Positions 1 through 7,432 are shown, counted from the stretch's first letter. The stretch: 11,251 bases of DNA from Pseudomonadota bacterium (GCA_023390415.1 JAEWCW010000064.1:1-11251), one strand, 5' to 3'. A program made the numbers and translations. Notes: a model not told the origin generated them from the sequence alone.

Positions 1-1
1 G

Positions 2-148
2 CGCTGGACCGTCTCACTCGTCCGTCAGCGCGGCGGCGAACCGTTCGAACTTCTCCTGGAGGTCCCCGATGAAGAGGCTCGCCTCGCTCTACCTGCCCGA
101 GCTGGCGATCGAGCGATTGCGCCGCTCCCGGCCAGCCGCGCGGCCTGA
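2..148 (+). CDS. imuA: ImuA, C-terminal end (5' part outside window)
   Basis: This is the last 48 codons of a gene that enters from the left edge, in the frame starting at base 2 and ending with TGA at 146-148. The peptide begins RWTVSLVRQRGGEPFELLLE, continues through a RLALPA segment and ends in ASRAA. This resembles the C-terminal tail of alphaproteobacterial ImuA, a RecA/SulA-like accessory protein of the ImuA-ImuB-DnaE2 mutagenesis complex. The position directly before imuB and dnaE2 is the standard order of that operon. Its last 80 bp overlap the start of imuB in another frame, so this DNA encodes two proteins. Identification rests on a short tail plus context. It should be firm if the upstream sequence carries the rest of the RecA-like domain. 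Confidence 0.8.
   Translation, partial: RWTVSLVRQRGGEPFELLLEVPDEEARLALPARAGDRAIAPLPASRAA
58..62 (+). promoter_or_regulatory. Ribosome binding site of imuB inside imuA
   Basis: GGAGG lies 6 nt before the ATG at 69. It is a near-ideal Shine-Dalgarno sequence within the imuA reading frame. It supports the start at 69, and hence the 80 bp overlap, over any later start. Ribosomes leaving imuA would still be translating across it, so the two genes are likely coupled. Confidence 0.75.
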
Positions 149-1736
149 GCGGCACGCCCTCCCGGCCCCGGTCCAAGCCCCTTTCCCCGAAGACAAGGGG
201 CCGGCCTGCTCCTGCCCCAACACCCCCGGCTGGCGCCCCGGCGCGCGCTGGGCGCGGGCGGAAACAGGCCCTCCCCCCGGCCCTCTCCCGCGAGTGGGAG
301 AGGGAGCGCTCGTCACCGCGCTTCGCACCGGCAATCGGCAGGTCGTCGCGGCGGCGTCGGCGGAGGCGCGGGGGCTCGGACTGGCGCCGGGCATGGCGCT
401 CAGCCAAGCGCGGGCGCTGGTGCCGGGGCTCGAGGTCGCCGAGGCCGACCTCGAGGGCGATTCGGCCCTGCTCGAGCGCCTCGCTCTCTTCGCCGCGCGA
501 CGCTGGACCCCGAGCGCGGCAATCTCGGCGCCGGACGGCCTGTTCCTGGACCTCAGCGGAGTCGCCCATCTGTTCGGCGGCGAGGTGGCGATGTGCGCCC
601 GGATCGTCCGCTTCCTCGCCCGTCTTGGCTTCACCGCGCGGATCGCGGTCGCCGGGACCTGGGGTGCGGCCCACGCGCTCGCCCGCTTCTCCGGCGAGGC
701 GGTGACCCTCTGCCCGCTCCACGGCGAGCCCGAGGCGCTTGCGCCGCTGCCGCTTGCCGCGCTTCGAGTCGGCGATGAGGTGCTGAGCGCCGGCCGGCGG
801 CTCGGAATCGAGATGGTCGGCGAGCTGCTCGCGATGCCGCGCGCGCCGCTCCAGCGCCGCTTCGGCGCGACCCTGCTGACCCGCCTCGACCAGGCGCTCG
901 GCCGCGCCTCGGAAGCGGTCGAGCCGATCGTGCCGGTGGAGGCACCGGCCGCCGATCTTCGCTTCGCCGAGCCGATCGCGAGCCCGGAGGCGCTCGCCGC
1001 CGCTCTGGGCGAGCTGATGGCGCGGCTGGTCGGGACCCTGGCGGAGAAGGGGCTCGGCAGCCGCCGCCTCTTGCTCGCCTGCGCCCGGATCGACGGTGCC
1101 GAGCAGCGTGTGGCGATCGGCACGTCGCGCGCGACCCGCGATCCGCAGCATCTACTCCGGCTGCTCCTGCCGAAGATCGAGGAGATCGAGCCAGGCTTCG
1201 GAATCGAGGCGATGCGCCTCGTCGCGGCGCGGGTCGAGCCGCTGGCGCCGGAAATGATCGAAGGCGCGCTCGCCGGAGAGCGGGAGGCGCCGGATCTTTC
1301 CTTCCTGGTCGACCGGCTTGCAGCGCGGCTCGGCGCCCGTCGCCTGTTCCGCGTGGGCGCGGTCGAGAGCGACGTGCCCGAGCGCAGCGTCCGCCGCGTC
1401 CATCCGTTCGCGGACCCGGCCGGCTGGCCGAAATGGCCGCGGCCCGCGCGCCTGCTGGTCCCGCCCGAGCGGGTCGAGAATGTCGTTGCCTTGCTGCCCG
1501 ACCAGCCGCCGCGGCGCTTCACCTGGCGCGGCCGTGCCTATCGCGTGCGCGCCGCCGACGGGCCCGAGCGCATCCACGGCGAATGGTGGCGTGCCCGGTC
1601 CGAGGCCGATGCGGTGCGCGACTATTTCCAGGTGGAGGACGAGGAGGGCGCCCGCTTCTGGCTCTTCCGCCGCGGCAACGGCGAGGATCCCCGTACCGGC
1701 GACCTCAGCTGGTACCTCCACGGCCTGTTCGGATGA
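69..1736 (+). CDS. imuB: ImuB, catalytically inactive Y-family polymerase-like protein
   Basis: A 555-residue protein that opens MKRLASLYLPELAIERLRR, the usual ImuB N-terminus. ImuB has the Y-family (DinB/UmuC) fold but lacks polymerase activity. In studied bacteria it bridges DnaE2, ImuA and the beta clamp during SOS-induced translesion synthesis. The acidic residues of active Y-family enzymes are not seen: the segment LFLDLSG (around residues 159-164) stands where SxDE would be expected. Other landmarks are a GWRPGARWARAE segment (about 54-65), TGNRQVV, and the conserved C-terminus with RRFTWRGRAYRV, GPERIHGEWW, VRDYFQVEDEEG and DLSWYLHGLFG. The start is fixed by GGAGG 6 nt upstream. The stop overlaps the dnaE2 start (ATGA). 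Residues about 30-82 form a proline-rich, poorly conserved linker. It contains inverted repeats at DNA level, including a REP-like palindrome translated as GPLPRVGEG, so the protein is probably somewhat longer than its relatives. Confidence 0.95.
   Translation: MKRLASLYLPELAIERLRRSRPAARPERHALPAPVQAPFPEDKGPACSCPNTPGWRPGARWARAETGPPPGPLPRVGEGALVTALRTGNRQVVAAASAEARGLGLAPGMALSQARALVPGLEVAEADLEGDSALLERLALFAARRWTPSAAISAPDGLFLDLSGVAHLFGGEVAMCARIVRFLARLGFTARIAVAGTWGAAHALARFSGEAVTLCPLHGEPEALAPLPLAALRVGDEVLSAGRRLGIEMVGELLAMPRAPLQRRFGATLLTRLDQALGRASEAVEPIVPVEAPAADLRFAEPIASPEALAAALGELMARLVGTLAEKGLGSRRLLLACARIDGAEQRVAIGTSRATRDPQHLLRLLLPKIEEIEPGFGIEAMRLVAARVEPLAPEMIEGALAGEREAPDLSFLVDRLAARLGARRLFRVGAVESDVPERSVRRVHPFADPAGWPKWPRPARLLVPPERVENVVALLPDQPPRRFTWRGRAYRVRAADGPERIHGEWWRARSEADAVRDYFQVEDEEGARFWLFRRGNGEDPRTGDLSWYLHGLFG
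162..204 (+). repeat. Overlapping inverted repeats inside imuB
   Basis: CCGGCCCC (162-169) is the exact reverse complement of GGGGCCGG (197-204). Inside that pair, GCCCCTT (177-183) is the exact reverse complement of AAGGGGC (195-201). The two pairings share the right arm, so they are mutually exclusive RNA structures. They encode part of the variable linker of ImuB (about residues 32-46). In DNA this GC-rich, short complementary arms can arise by chance, but they sit 80 bp from a REP-like palindrome in the same linker. Confidence 0.5.
281..304 (+). repeat. REP-like palindrome read in frame within imuB
   Basis: The sequence is CCCTCTCCC, a 6 nt loop (GCGAGT), then GGGAGAGGG: a perfect 9 bp inverted repeat. 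It matches the CTCTCCCGC...GGGAGAG palindrome that recurs between genes in many alphaproteobacteria, and whose translation (PLPxxGEG) is a familiar product of such repeats. Here it is translated as GPLPRVGEG in the ImuB linker, about residues 71-79. That it belongs to a dispersed genomic repeat family is inference, since only one copy is visible in this window. Confidence 0.65.
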
Positions 1737-4700
1737 CCTATGTCGAGCTTCAGGCGACGACGCATTTCAGCTTTTTGCGGGGGGCGTCGAGCGCGGAGGA
1801 ATTGTTCTCGGCGGCGGCTCTGCTCGGCATAACGGCGCTGGGGGTGGTCGACCGCAACAGCGTGGCCGGGATGGTTCGGGCATGGGAGGCGTCGAAGACG
1901 ACCGGGGTCAGGCTGGTGCCGGGGTGCCGGGTCGACCTCGTCTCGGGCGAGAGCCTGCTCCTCTACCCCACCGACCGGCCGCCCTGGTCGCGCCTGACCC
2001 GCTTGCTCACCGCCGGGCGGCCGCAGGGGCGCGATGAAGCCGGCCGCTGGCCGGGCAAGAGCGAGTGCAGGCTCGGCTGGGAGGAAATTGAGGTCCACTC
2101 GGAGGGCATGATCGCGGCCTTGGTCGCGGGGGAGGGGGACGACACGGATGCCGCGGCGTTGGCGCGCCTCGCCGATCTGTTCGGCGACCGCGCCTATTGC
2201 GCCGTCTCCTACCGCCGCCGGCCCGGCGACGCGGCGCGGATCGACCGGCTCGACCGGATGGCGCGCGCGGCCGGGGTCACCCCGCTGGCGACCGGTGACG
2301 TCCTCTATCATTCGCCCGACCGGCGCATGCTCCAGGACGTGGTCACCGCGATCCGCGAGAAATGCACGATCGACGAACTGGGCTTCCGGCGCGAGCGCTA
2401 TGCCGACCGGCATCTGAAGAGCGCCGAGGAGATGGCGCGACTGTTCGCGCGCTGGCCGCACATGGTCGAGGCGAGCGCGGAACTCGCCGCGCGTTGCGCC
2501 TTCGATCTCGGCCAGCTCGCCTACCAATATCCGAGCGAGGTGCCGCCGGGGATGAGCCCGCAGCAGGCGCTTGAGACGCGGGTGCGCCAGGCGGCGGCGA
2601 CGCGCTTTCCGGAGGGCCTTCCCGAACCTTATGAGAAGCAGCTCGCCCACGAGCTCGGGCTGATTGGGCGGATGGGCTATGCGCCCTATTTCCTCACCGT
2701 CCACTCGATCGTCGGCTTTGCCCGGAGCCAGGACATCCTCTGCCAGGGGCGCGGCAGCGCGGCCAATTCGGTGGTCTGCTTCCTGCTCGACATCACCTCG
2801 ATCGACCCCATCCAGCACAAATTGCTGTTCGAGCGCTTCGTCTCAGAGGAGCGGGACGAGCCGCCCGACATCGACGTCGATTTCGAGCATGAGCGGCGCG
2901 AGGAGGTGATCCAGTGGATCTACCGCCATTACGGGACGAAGCGGGCCGCCCTCACCGCGGTGGTCACCCGCTACCGGACCCGCGGCGCGGTGCGCGACGT
3001 CGGCAAGGCGCTGGGCCTCCCCGAGGACGTCACCGCGATGCTCTCCGGCCAGGTCTGGGGTTGGTCGGAGGAGGGCGTTGCCGACCGCCATGTCGAAGAG
3101 ATCGGCCTCGATCTCTCCGAGCCGCGGCTTGCGCTGACCCTGGAGCTGTCGCGCCAGCTGATCGGCACCCCGAGGCACCTCTCCCAGCATCCCGGCGGCT
3201 TCGTCCTCACCGAGGACCGGCTGGACGATCTCGTGCCGATCGCGCGGGCGACGATGGCGGACCGGCGGGTCATCGAATGGGAGAAGGACGACATCGCCGC
3301 CCTCCGCTTCATGAAGGTCGACGTGCTCGGGCTCGGCATGCTCGGCTGCCTGCGCCGCGCCTTCGGCCTGCTCGAGGCGCACAAGGGCCTCGCCATGGAG
3401 ATGGCCTCTCCCGAGCTTCAGAAGGACGATCCCGCCACGTATCGGATGATCCAGAAGGCCGACACGATCGGCACCTTCCAGATCGAGAGCCGGGCGCAGA
3501 TGTCGATGCTGCCGCGGATGAAGCCGAAGGAATTTTACGATCTCGTCATCGAGGTCGCGATCGTCCGCCCCGGGCCGATCCAGGGCGACATGGTCCATCC
3601 CTATCTCCGCCGCCGCGAGGGCAAGGAGAAGGTCGAATATCCCTCCGAGGCGCTGCGCGAGGTGCTCGGCAAGACATTGGGCGTGCCGCTCTTCCAGGAG
3701 CAGGCGATGAAGGTGGCGATCGTCGGCGCCGGCTTCACGCCCGAGGAGGCGGACCGGCTGCGGCGATCGATGGCGACCTTCAAGTTCACCGGCGGGGTCG
3801 GCGCCTTCCGCGACAAGATGATCCAGGGGATGCTCGCCAACGGCTATTCGCAGGATTTCGCCGAGCGCACGTTCAAGCAGATCGAGGGCTTCGGAAGCTA
3901 CGGCTTCCCGGAGAGCCACGCGGCGAGCTTCGCCAAGATCGCCTACGCCTCCTGCTGGGTGAAGTGCCACCACCCGGACGTCTTCTGCGCGGCCCTGCTC
4001 AACGCCCAGCCGATGGGCTTCTACGCGCCGGCCCAGATCGTGCGTGACGCGCGCGACCATGGGGTGGAGGTCCGGCCGGTCTGCGTGAACGCCAGCCGGT
4101 GGGATTGCACGTTGGAGTATGGGGAGGATTTGCTGCCCCTCCGTCTCGGCCTTCGGATGGTGAAAGGGCTTTCGAACGTCCATGCGGCGCAGATCCTCGC
4201 GGCGCGGGAGGAGCGGGCGTTCGAGGGGGTCGAGGACGTCTGGCGGCGCTCCGGCGTGCCGGTGGCGGCGCTGGAGAAGCTCGCCGATGCCGATGCCTTC
4301 GCGTCGTTCGGCCTCGACCGGCGCCAGGCCTTGTGGCGGGTCCGCGGCCTCGGCGATGCGCCTTTGCCCTTGTTCGCCGCCGCCGATGCGCGCGAAGCGG
4401 AGCCGGCGGTGCGGCTCAATCGGATGACCGCTGGGCGCGAGGTCGTGGAAGATTATCGCGCGCTTCAGCTCTCGCTCCGCGCCCATCCGCTCGCTTTCGT
4501 GAGGCCGCAGCTCGAGGCGCGGCGGATCGTCTCCGCCGCCGGCCTCGCCGGGATCAGGGACGGCCGCAAGGTCGAGGTGGCGGGGATCGTCCTCGTCCGC
4601 CAGCGGCCCGGCGCGGGAAACGTCACCTTCATCACCATCGAGGACGAGAGCGGGGTCGCCAACATCATCGTCTGGCAGCGCATCTTCGACGCCCACCGGC

Positions 4701-4951
4701 GGATCGTGATGGGCGCGGCGATGATCGGCGTGAAGGGCCGGCTCCAGCGCGAGGGCGAGGTCATCCACGTCATCGCCGACACGCTCGAAGACATGACGCC
4801 ATTGCTTCACTCGGTCGCCGCCCGCCAGTTCCCGCACAGGCCGATGCCCGGCGACGGCGCCAATTTCGGCGGCCCCGATCCGCGCACACGCCCAAGTCGA
4901 TCGGGGCCGCGCGACCCGGTCATCCAGGTCAAGAGCCGCGACTTCCATTGA
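1733..4951 (+). CDS. dnaE2: Error-prone DNA polymerase DnaE2 (C-family)
   Basis: A 1072-residue C-family polymerase alpha subunit of the error-prone DnaE2/ImuC type. It is the catalytic member of the ImuA-ImuB-DnaE2 pathway that copies damaged DNA and causes SOS mutagenesis. Domains in order: an N-terminal PHP domain (from MTYVELQATTHFSFLRGAS to about residue 200), then the polymerase core. Active-site acids lie in PPDIDVDF (D379, D381, D383) and KVDVLGLG (D530), with LSQHPGGFVL, PGPIQGDMVHPYLRRR, LFQEQAMKVA and FGSYGFPESHAASFAKIAYAS between and after. A helix-hairpin-helix region follows (about 790-870), then an OB fold (about 945-1020, VEVAGIVLV to GVANIIVWQR), and the typical DnaE2 ending KSRDFH. 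The PHP metal-binding LHxH motif is replaced by LQAT (residues 6-9). The start at 1733 is chosen because it begins the family N-terminus and forms ATGA with the imuB stop. The frame stays open a further 300 nt upstream, but that part only shadows imuB. No clear Shine-Dalgarno sequence is present, so translation is probably coupled to imuB. Confidence 0.97.
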   Translation: MTYVELQATTHFSFLRGASSAEELFSAAALLGITALGVVDRNSVAGMVRAWEASKTTGVRLVPGCRVDLVSGESLLLYPTDRPPWSRLTRLLTAGRPQGRDEAGRWPGKSECRLGWEEIEVHSEGMIAALVAGEGDDTDAAALARLADLFGDRAYCAVSYRRRPGDAARIDRLDRMARAAGVTPLATGDVLYHSPDRRMLQDVVTAIREKCTIDELGFRRERYADRHLKSAEEMARLFARWPHMVEASAELAARCAFDLGQLAYQYPSEVPPGMSPQQALETRVRQAAATRFPEGLPEPYEKQLAHELGLIGRMGYAPYFLTVHSIVGFARSQDILCQGRGSAANSVVCFLLDITSIDPIQHKLLFERFVSEERDEPPDIDVDFEHERREEVIQWIYRHYGTKRAALTAVVTRYRTRGAVRDVGKALGLPEDVTAMLSGQVWGWSEEGVADRHVEEIGLDLSEPRLALTLELSRQLIGTPRHLSQHPGGFVLTEDRLDDLVPIARATMADRRVIEWEKDDIAALRFMKVDVLGLGMLGCLRRAFGLLEAHKGLAMEMASPELQKDDPATYRMIQKADTIGTFQIESRAQMSMLPRMKPKEFYDLVIEVAIVRPGPIQGDMVHPYLRRREGKEKVEYPSEALREVLGKTLGVPLFQEQAMKVAIVGAGFTPEEADRLRRSMATFKFTGGVGAFRDKMIQGMLANGYSQDFAERTFKQIEGFGSYGFPESHAASFAKIAYASCWVKCHHPDVFCAALLNAQPMGFYAPAQIVRDARDHGVEVRPVCVNASRWDCTLEYGEDLLPLRLGLRMVKGLSNVHAAQILAAREERAFEGVEDVWRRSGVPVAALEKLADADAFASFGLDRRQALWRVRGLGDAPLPLFAAADAREAEPAVRLNRMTAGREVVEDYRALQLSLRAHPLAFVRPQLEARRIVSAAGLAGIRDGRKVEVAGIVLVRQRPGAGNVTFITIEDESGVANIIVWQRIFDAHRRIVMGAAMIGVKGRLQREGEVIHVIADTLEDMTPLLHSVAARQFPHRPMPGDGANFGGPDPRTRPSRSGPRDPVIQVKSRDFH

Positions 4952-4995
4952 TCGGTCCAAGCCCCTACACGGACGAGGAAATCCCGGGAGCATCC

Positions 4996-5418
4996 ATGCG
5001 TATCGCCGTCACCGCCGCCGCCCTCCTCATCGCCGCCTCGGCCGCCGCCCAGACGCCGCCCCAGGGCCAGCTCGGCGCGCGCACGACCAGCCCGGCCGAG
5101 ATGCTGAGCCAGATCGAGCAGGACGATCTCGCCGAGGCCCTCGCCGCCGCGGCCGCCCACCCGCTCGGCACCCGCGAGAATCCCGTCCGGGTCGGCGGAC
5201 CGGAGGGCGAGCGCGCCTATATCGCGCGGCTGCGCTGCGCCGGCGGCGCCGAGCCCGCCGTCGGACCGCGCCGCGAAGCCGGGGTCGGCGGCTTCGGCAC
5301 CGTGGTCGCGGCCTATGCGCTCGATTGCGGCACGACGCGCTTCGACCTCGTCATGGACATGTATCATGAGGAGCATCGCGAGGACCGCGCCCCCGCGGGC
5401 TTCGCAATCCTCCCCTAG
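4996..5418 (+). CDS. Small predicted secreted protein of unknown function
   Basis: A 140-residue protein with a clear signal peptide: MRIA, a hydrophobic Ala/Leu run and a likely cleavage after ASAAA near residue 18. The mature part has a helix-prone Glu/Ala segment (about 34-54) and then HPLGTRENPVRVGGPEGERAY. It has just two cysteines, C81 (RLRC) and C111 (ALDC), which could form one disulfide in the periplasm, and a His/Glu-rich MYHEEHRED near residue 122. I cannot name a domain. I have an impression of similar proteins in other sphingomonads, with the same HPLGT and DMYH segments, but cannot verify it. The ATG has GGGAG 5 nt upstream. The gene begins 44 bp after dnaE2 on the same strand with no visible terminator between, so read-through from the mutagenesis operon is possible. 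A functional link is not implied. Confidence 0.8.
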   Translation: MRIAVTAAALLIAASAAAQTPPQGQLGARTTSPAEMLSQIEQDDLAEALAAAAAHPLGTRENPVRVGGPEGERAYIARLRCAGGAEPAVGPRREAGVGGFGTVVAAYALDCGTTRFDLVMDMYHEEHREDRAPAGFAILP

Positions 5419-5462
5419 TCCCCCGGTTCCCAACCCGATCCGCCGCCGGTAAGAGCGCCGCG

Positions 5463-6539
5463 ATGCGCAAGCTTCTCCGGTGGATCGGCACGGCGGTCCT
5501 GTTCTTGGCGATCGCCTTCTGCCTGGCCCCGTCGCTGGTCATGCCGTTCCTCGACCGTGTCTATTACGAGGGGCCGCCGAGCGACCATTTCGATGGCGAG
5601 CGCTTCTTCAATCCGGGCGCGCCGCCGCCCGAAGCCAGGCGCACGGGCAGGGCCTTCGGCCGCTTCCTCACCGGCGCCGGCCGCGCCGAATGGCCGGAGC
5701 AGGTGCCGGTCTCGCCCACCGTGCCGCCGCGCCGCATCGAGGGGGACGAGATGCGCGCGACCTGGATCGGCCACGCCACCGTCCTGATCCAGACCCAGGG
5801 GATGAACATCCTCACCGATCCGGTCTGGTCGGAGCGGACCTCGCCTTTCTCCTTCGCCGGCCCGAAACGGGTACGCGCGCCGGGCGTCCGCTTCGAGGAC
5901 CTGCCGAAGATCGACCTCGTGGTGATCAGCCACAATCATTACGACCATATGGATCTGGAGACCTTGCGCCGGCTCTGGGAGCGCGACCGGCCGACGATCG
6001 TCGTCAGCCTCGGCAACGATACGATCCTGCGCAATGCCGGCATCCCGGCCATCGCCCGCGACTGGCGCCAGAGCGTTCGCGTCGGCCCCGCCGAGGTGGT
6101 GGTGGACCGGGTCCACCATTGGTCGTCGCGCTGGGGGACCGACCGCAACCGGGCGCTCTGGTCCGGATTCACCATCCGCCTTCCGGGCGGCAACATCTTC
6201 TTCGCCGGCGACACCGGCTGGGGCGATGGCTCCTGGGTGCGCGAGGCGGCGGCGCAGGGCCGGGTCCGCTTCGCGATCATCCCGATAGGCGCCTACGAGC
6301 CGCGCGACGTGATGAAGAACAACCACGTCAATCCGGAGGAGGCGGTCCGAATCTTCGAGATGCTGAACCCGGCCCTCGCGCTCGGCATGCATTGGGGCAC
6401 GGTCCAGCTCACGTTCGAGCCGATCGGCGATCCGCCACGCCGCCTCGCCGATCTTCGCCGCGCCCGCGGGATCCCGGACGATCGGTTCCTCGCCACCGAA
6501 GCCGGGCGAACGTTCAGGGTGCCGAGTCTGGCGGAGTGA
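5463..6539 (+). CDS. Membrane-anchored metallo-beta-lactamase-fold hydrolase (NAPE-PLD/UlaG-like)
   Basis: A 358-residue protein. Residues about 4-25 form one hydrophobic segment, probably a signal anchor that places the enzyme in the periplasm. The metallo-beta-lactamase core starts at WIGHATVLIQ and carries the full metal site: H157-x-H159-x-D161-H162 in SHNHYDHMD, a histidine at H218/H219 (VHHWSS), D250 in AGDTG, and H310 in GMHWGT. The pattern WIGHAT / ILTDPVWSERTSP / SHNHYDHMD / GMHWGT is that of the NAPE-hydrolysing phospholipase D-like and UlaG-like branch. This suggests a phosphodiesterase or lactonase acting on a lipid or small molecule, but the substrate cannot be read from the sequence. 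The start at 5463 gives the hydrophobic segment; the ribosome site is weak. It lies 44 bp after the small secreted protein gene, and its 3' end overlaps the convergent lipid kinase gene by 26 bp. Confidence 0.9.
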   Translation: MRKLLRWIGTAVLFLAIAFCLAPSLVMPFLDRVYYEGPPSDHFDGERFFNPGAPPPEARRTGRAFGRFLTGAGRAEWPEQVPVSPTVPPRRIEGDEMRATWIGHATVLIQTQGMNILTDPVWSERTSPFSFAGPKRVRAPGVRFEDLPKIDLVVISHNHYDHMDLETLRRLWERDRPTIVVSLGNDTILRNAGIPAIARDWRQSVRVGPAEVVVDRVHHWSSRWGTDRNRALWSGFTIRLPGGNIFFAGDTGWGDGSWVREAAAQGRVRFAIIPIGAYEPRDVMKNNHVNPEEAVRIFEMLNPALALGMHWGTVQLTFEPIGDPPRRLADLRRARGIPDDRFLATEAGRTFRVPSLAE

Positions 6540-7422
6540 GCAGCCGGAGCGCGCCGGGTCTGATTCGATAGCGGAGCGGAGTCTCGAGAACGACCGTCTC
6601 GCCGTCCATCGAGACGTTGAGCGCGGGGCGAAGCGAGCGTACTTCGGCCTCCTCCACGCCGACCAGGCTGACGAAATCCTTCTGCTTGGCGAGGCCCACC
6701 AGGCTGCGCAGGCCGAGGCCGAGGAAATGGGCGCGCCCGCGCACCTCCGGCGCGTAGATGCAGAGCTCGCCGCCGTCGAGCCGCGCCCTCTTGCCGAGCG
6801 ATAGCAGGCTGGTCTCGTAGACATTGTTGCCGACGAACAGGAGCGGCGTGAGCAAGGGCGCGCGCAGCCCGCCGAGATCGATGGTCAGGCGGTGGCGCTT
6901 GAAATGGCGCAGCGCGCGCAGGCTTGCATTGAGCATAGCGAGGCGCTTCGACCGGCCGATCCGCTGGCGCTGTGCCTCGCGGGCGCGGACCATGTGCGGA
7001 TAGAGGCCGATCGCGCTGTTGTTGATGAAGACTCGGCCATTGACCTCGGCGACGTCCACCGCTCGGACGTAGCGCCCGGCAATCACGGCCACCGCTTCCT
7101 CGATCGCAGCGGGGATCCCCGCGTCGCGGGCAAAGTGGTTGAGCGTCCCGAGCGGGATGACGCCGAGCGGCCTTCCGGTTCCGGCGAGATGGCCGGCGGC
7201 GCAGCTCAGCGTTCCGTCGCCGCCGCCGGCGACGACCGCGTCCAGTCCTTCGGCAGAGGCGGCTTCCTGGAAGCTCTCGAACACCTCGTCCGCGCCGACG
7301 AGCCGGATATCGGCCTCGACGTCATGGGCGGCGAAAGCCGCCGCGACCTCCTCCGCAAGCGCCTCGTTGCTCTTCAGCGCGGCGGTGCCGCCCTTGCGGT
7401 TGAGGATCGCGCGGACACGCAC
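6514..7422 (-). CDS. Diacylglycerol kinase family lipid kinase
   Basis: A 302-residue protein if it starts at the GTG at 7422. The N-terminal kinase domain begins VRVRAILNRKGGTAA, which replaces the family's usual NPxSG with NRKGG. It carries the nucleotide-binding GGGDGT at 66-71 and PLGTLNHFARD at 90-100. The C-terminal beta domain contains NNSAIGLYPHMVRARE (about 134-149), LLFVGNNVYE, LDGGELCIYA and MDGE. Members (YegS/DgkB/sphingosine-kinase-like) transfer the ATP phosphate to a lipid hydroxyl, typically of diacylglycerol or a related lipid. The exact substrate is unknown here, though sphingomonads do make sphingolipids. The GTG is chosen because family similarity begins there and it follows the VOC gene stop by only 10 bp. 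Upstream codons in this frame run through the VOC gene with no plausible start. The ribosome site (GGCGGG) is weak, so coupling to the VOC gene is likely. Confidence 0.9.
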   Translation of the reverse strand: MRVRAILNRKGGTAALKSNEALAEEVAAAFAAHDVEADIRLVGADEVFESFQEAASAEGLDAVVAGGGDGTLSCAAGHLAGTGRPLGVIPLGTLNHFARDAGIPAAIEEAVAVIAGRYVRAVDVAEVNGRVFINNSAIGLYPHMVRAREAQRQRIGRSKRLAMLNASLRALRHFKRHRLTIDLGGLRAPLLTPLLFVGNNVYETSLLSLGKRARLDGGELCIYAPEVRGRAHFLGLGLRSLVGLAKQKDFVSLVGVEEAEVRSLRPALNVSMDGETVVLETPLRYRIRPGALRLLTPPDSAP

Positions 7423-7432
7423 CGCCCGCCGA

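Noticed and set aside
38..50. GAACCGTTCGAAC, which looks like a LexA-type GAAC repeat
   Set aside because: The spacing between the two GAAC copies is 5, not the 7 of the alphaproteobacterial LexA box. It lies in coding sequence of imuA, downstream of where the operon promoter must be.
1433..1732. In-frame 100-codon extension upstream of dnaE2
   Set aside because: It lies wholly within imuB in another frame, is Arg/Ala-rich shadow sequence, and has no family similarity. The DnaE2 N-terminus begins at the ATG at 1733.
4954..4966. GGTCCAAGCCCCT at 4954 repeats a 13 nt string at 170-182
   Set aside because: One short GC-rich match, with flanks that do not continue the similarity; most likely chance.
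2843..4993. 716-codon open frame on the minus strand opposite dnaE2
   Set aside because: A long antisense frame is expected in GC-rich DNA opposite a real gene. Its composition is Arg/His/Asp-rich with no recognisable domain, and dnaE2 is certain.
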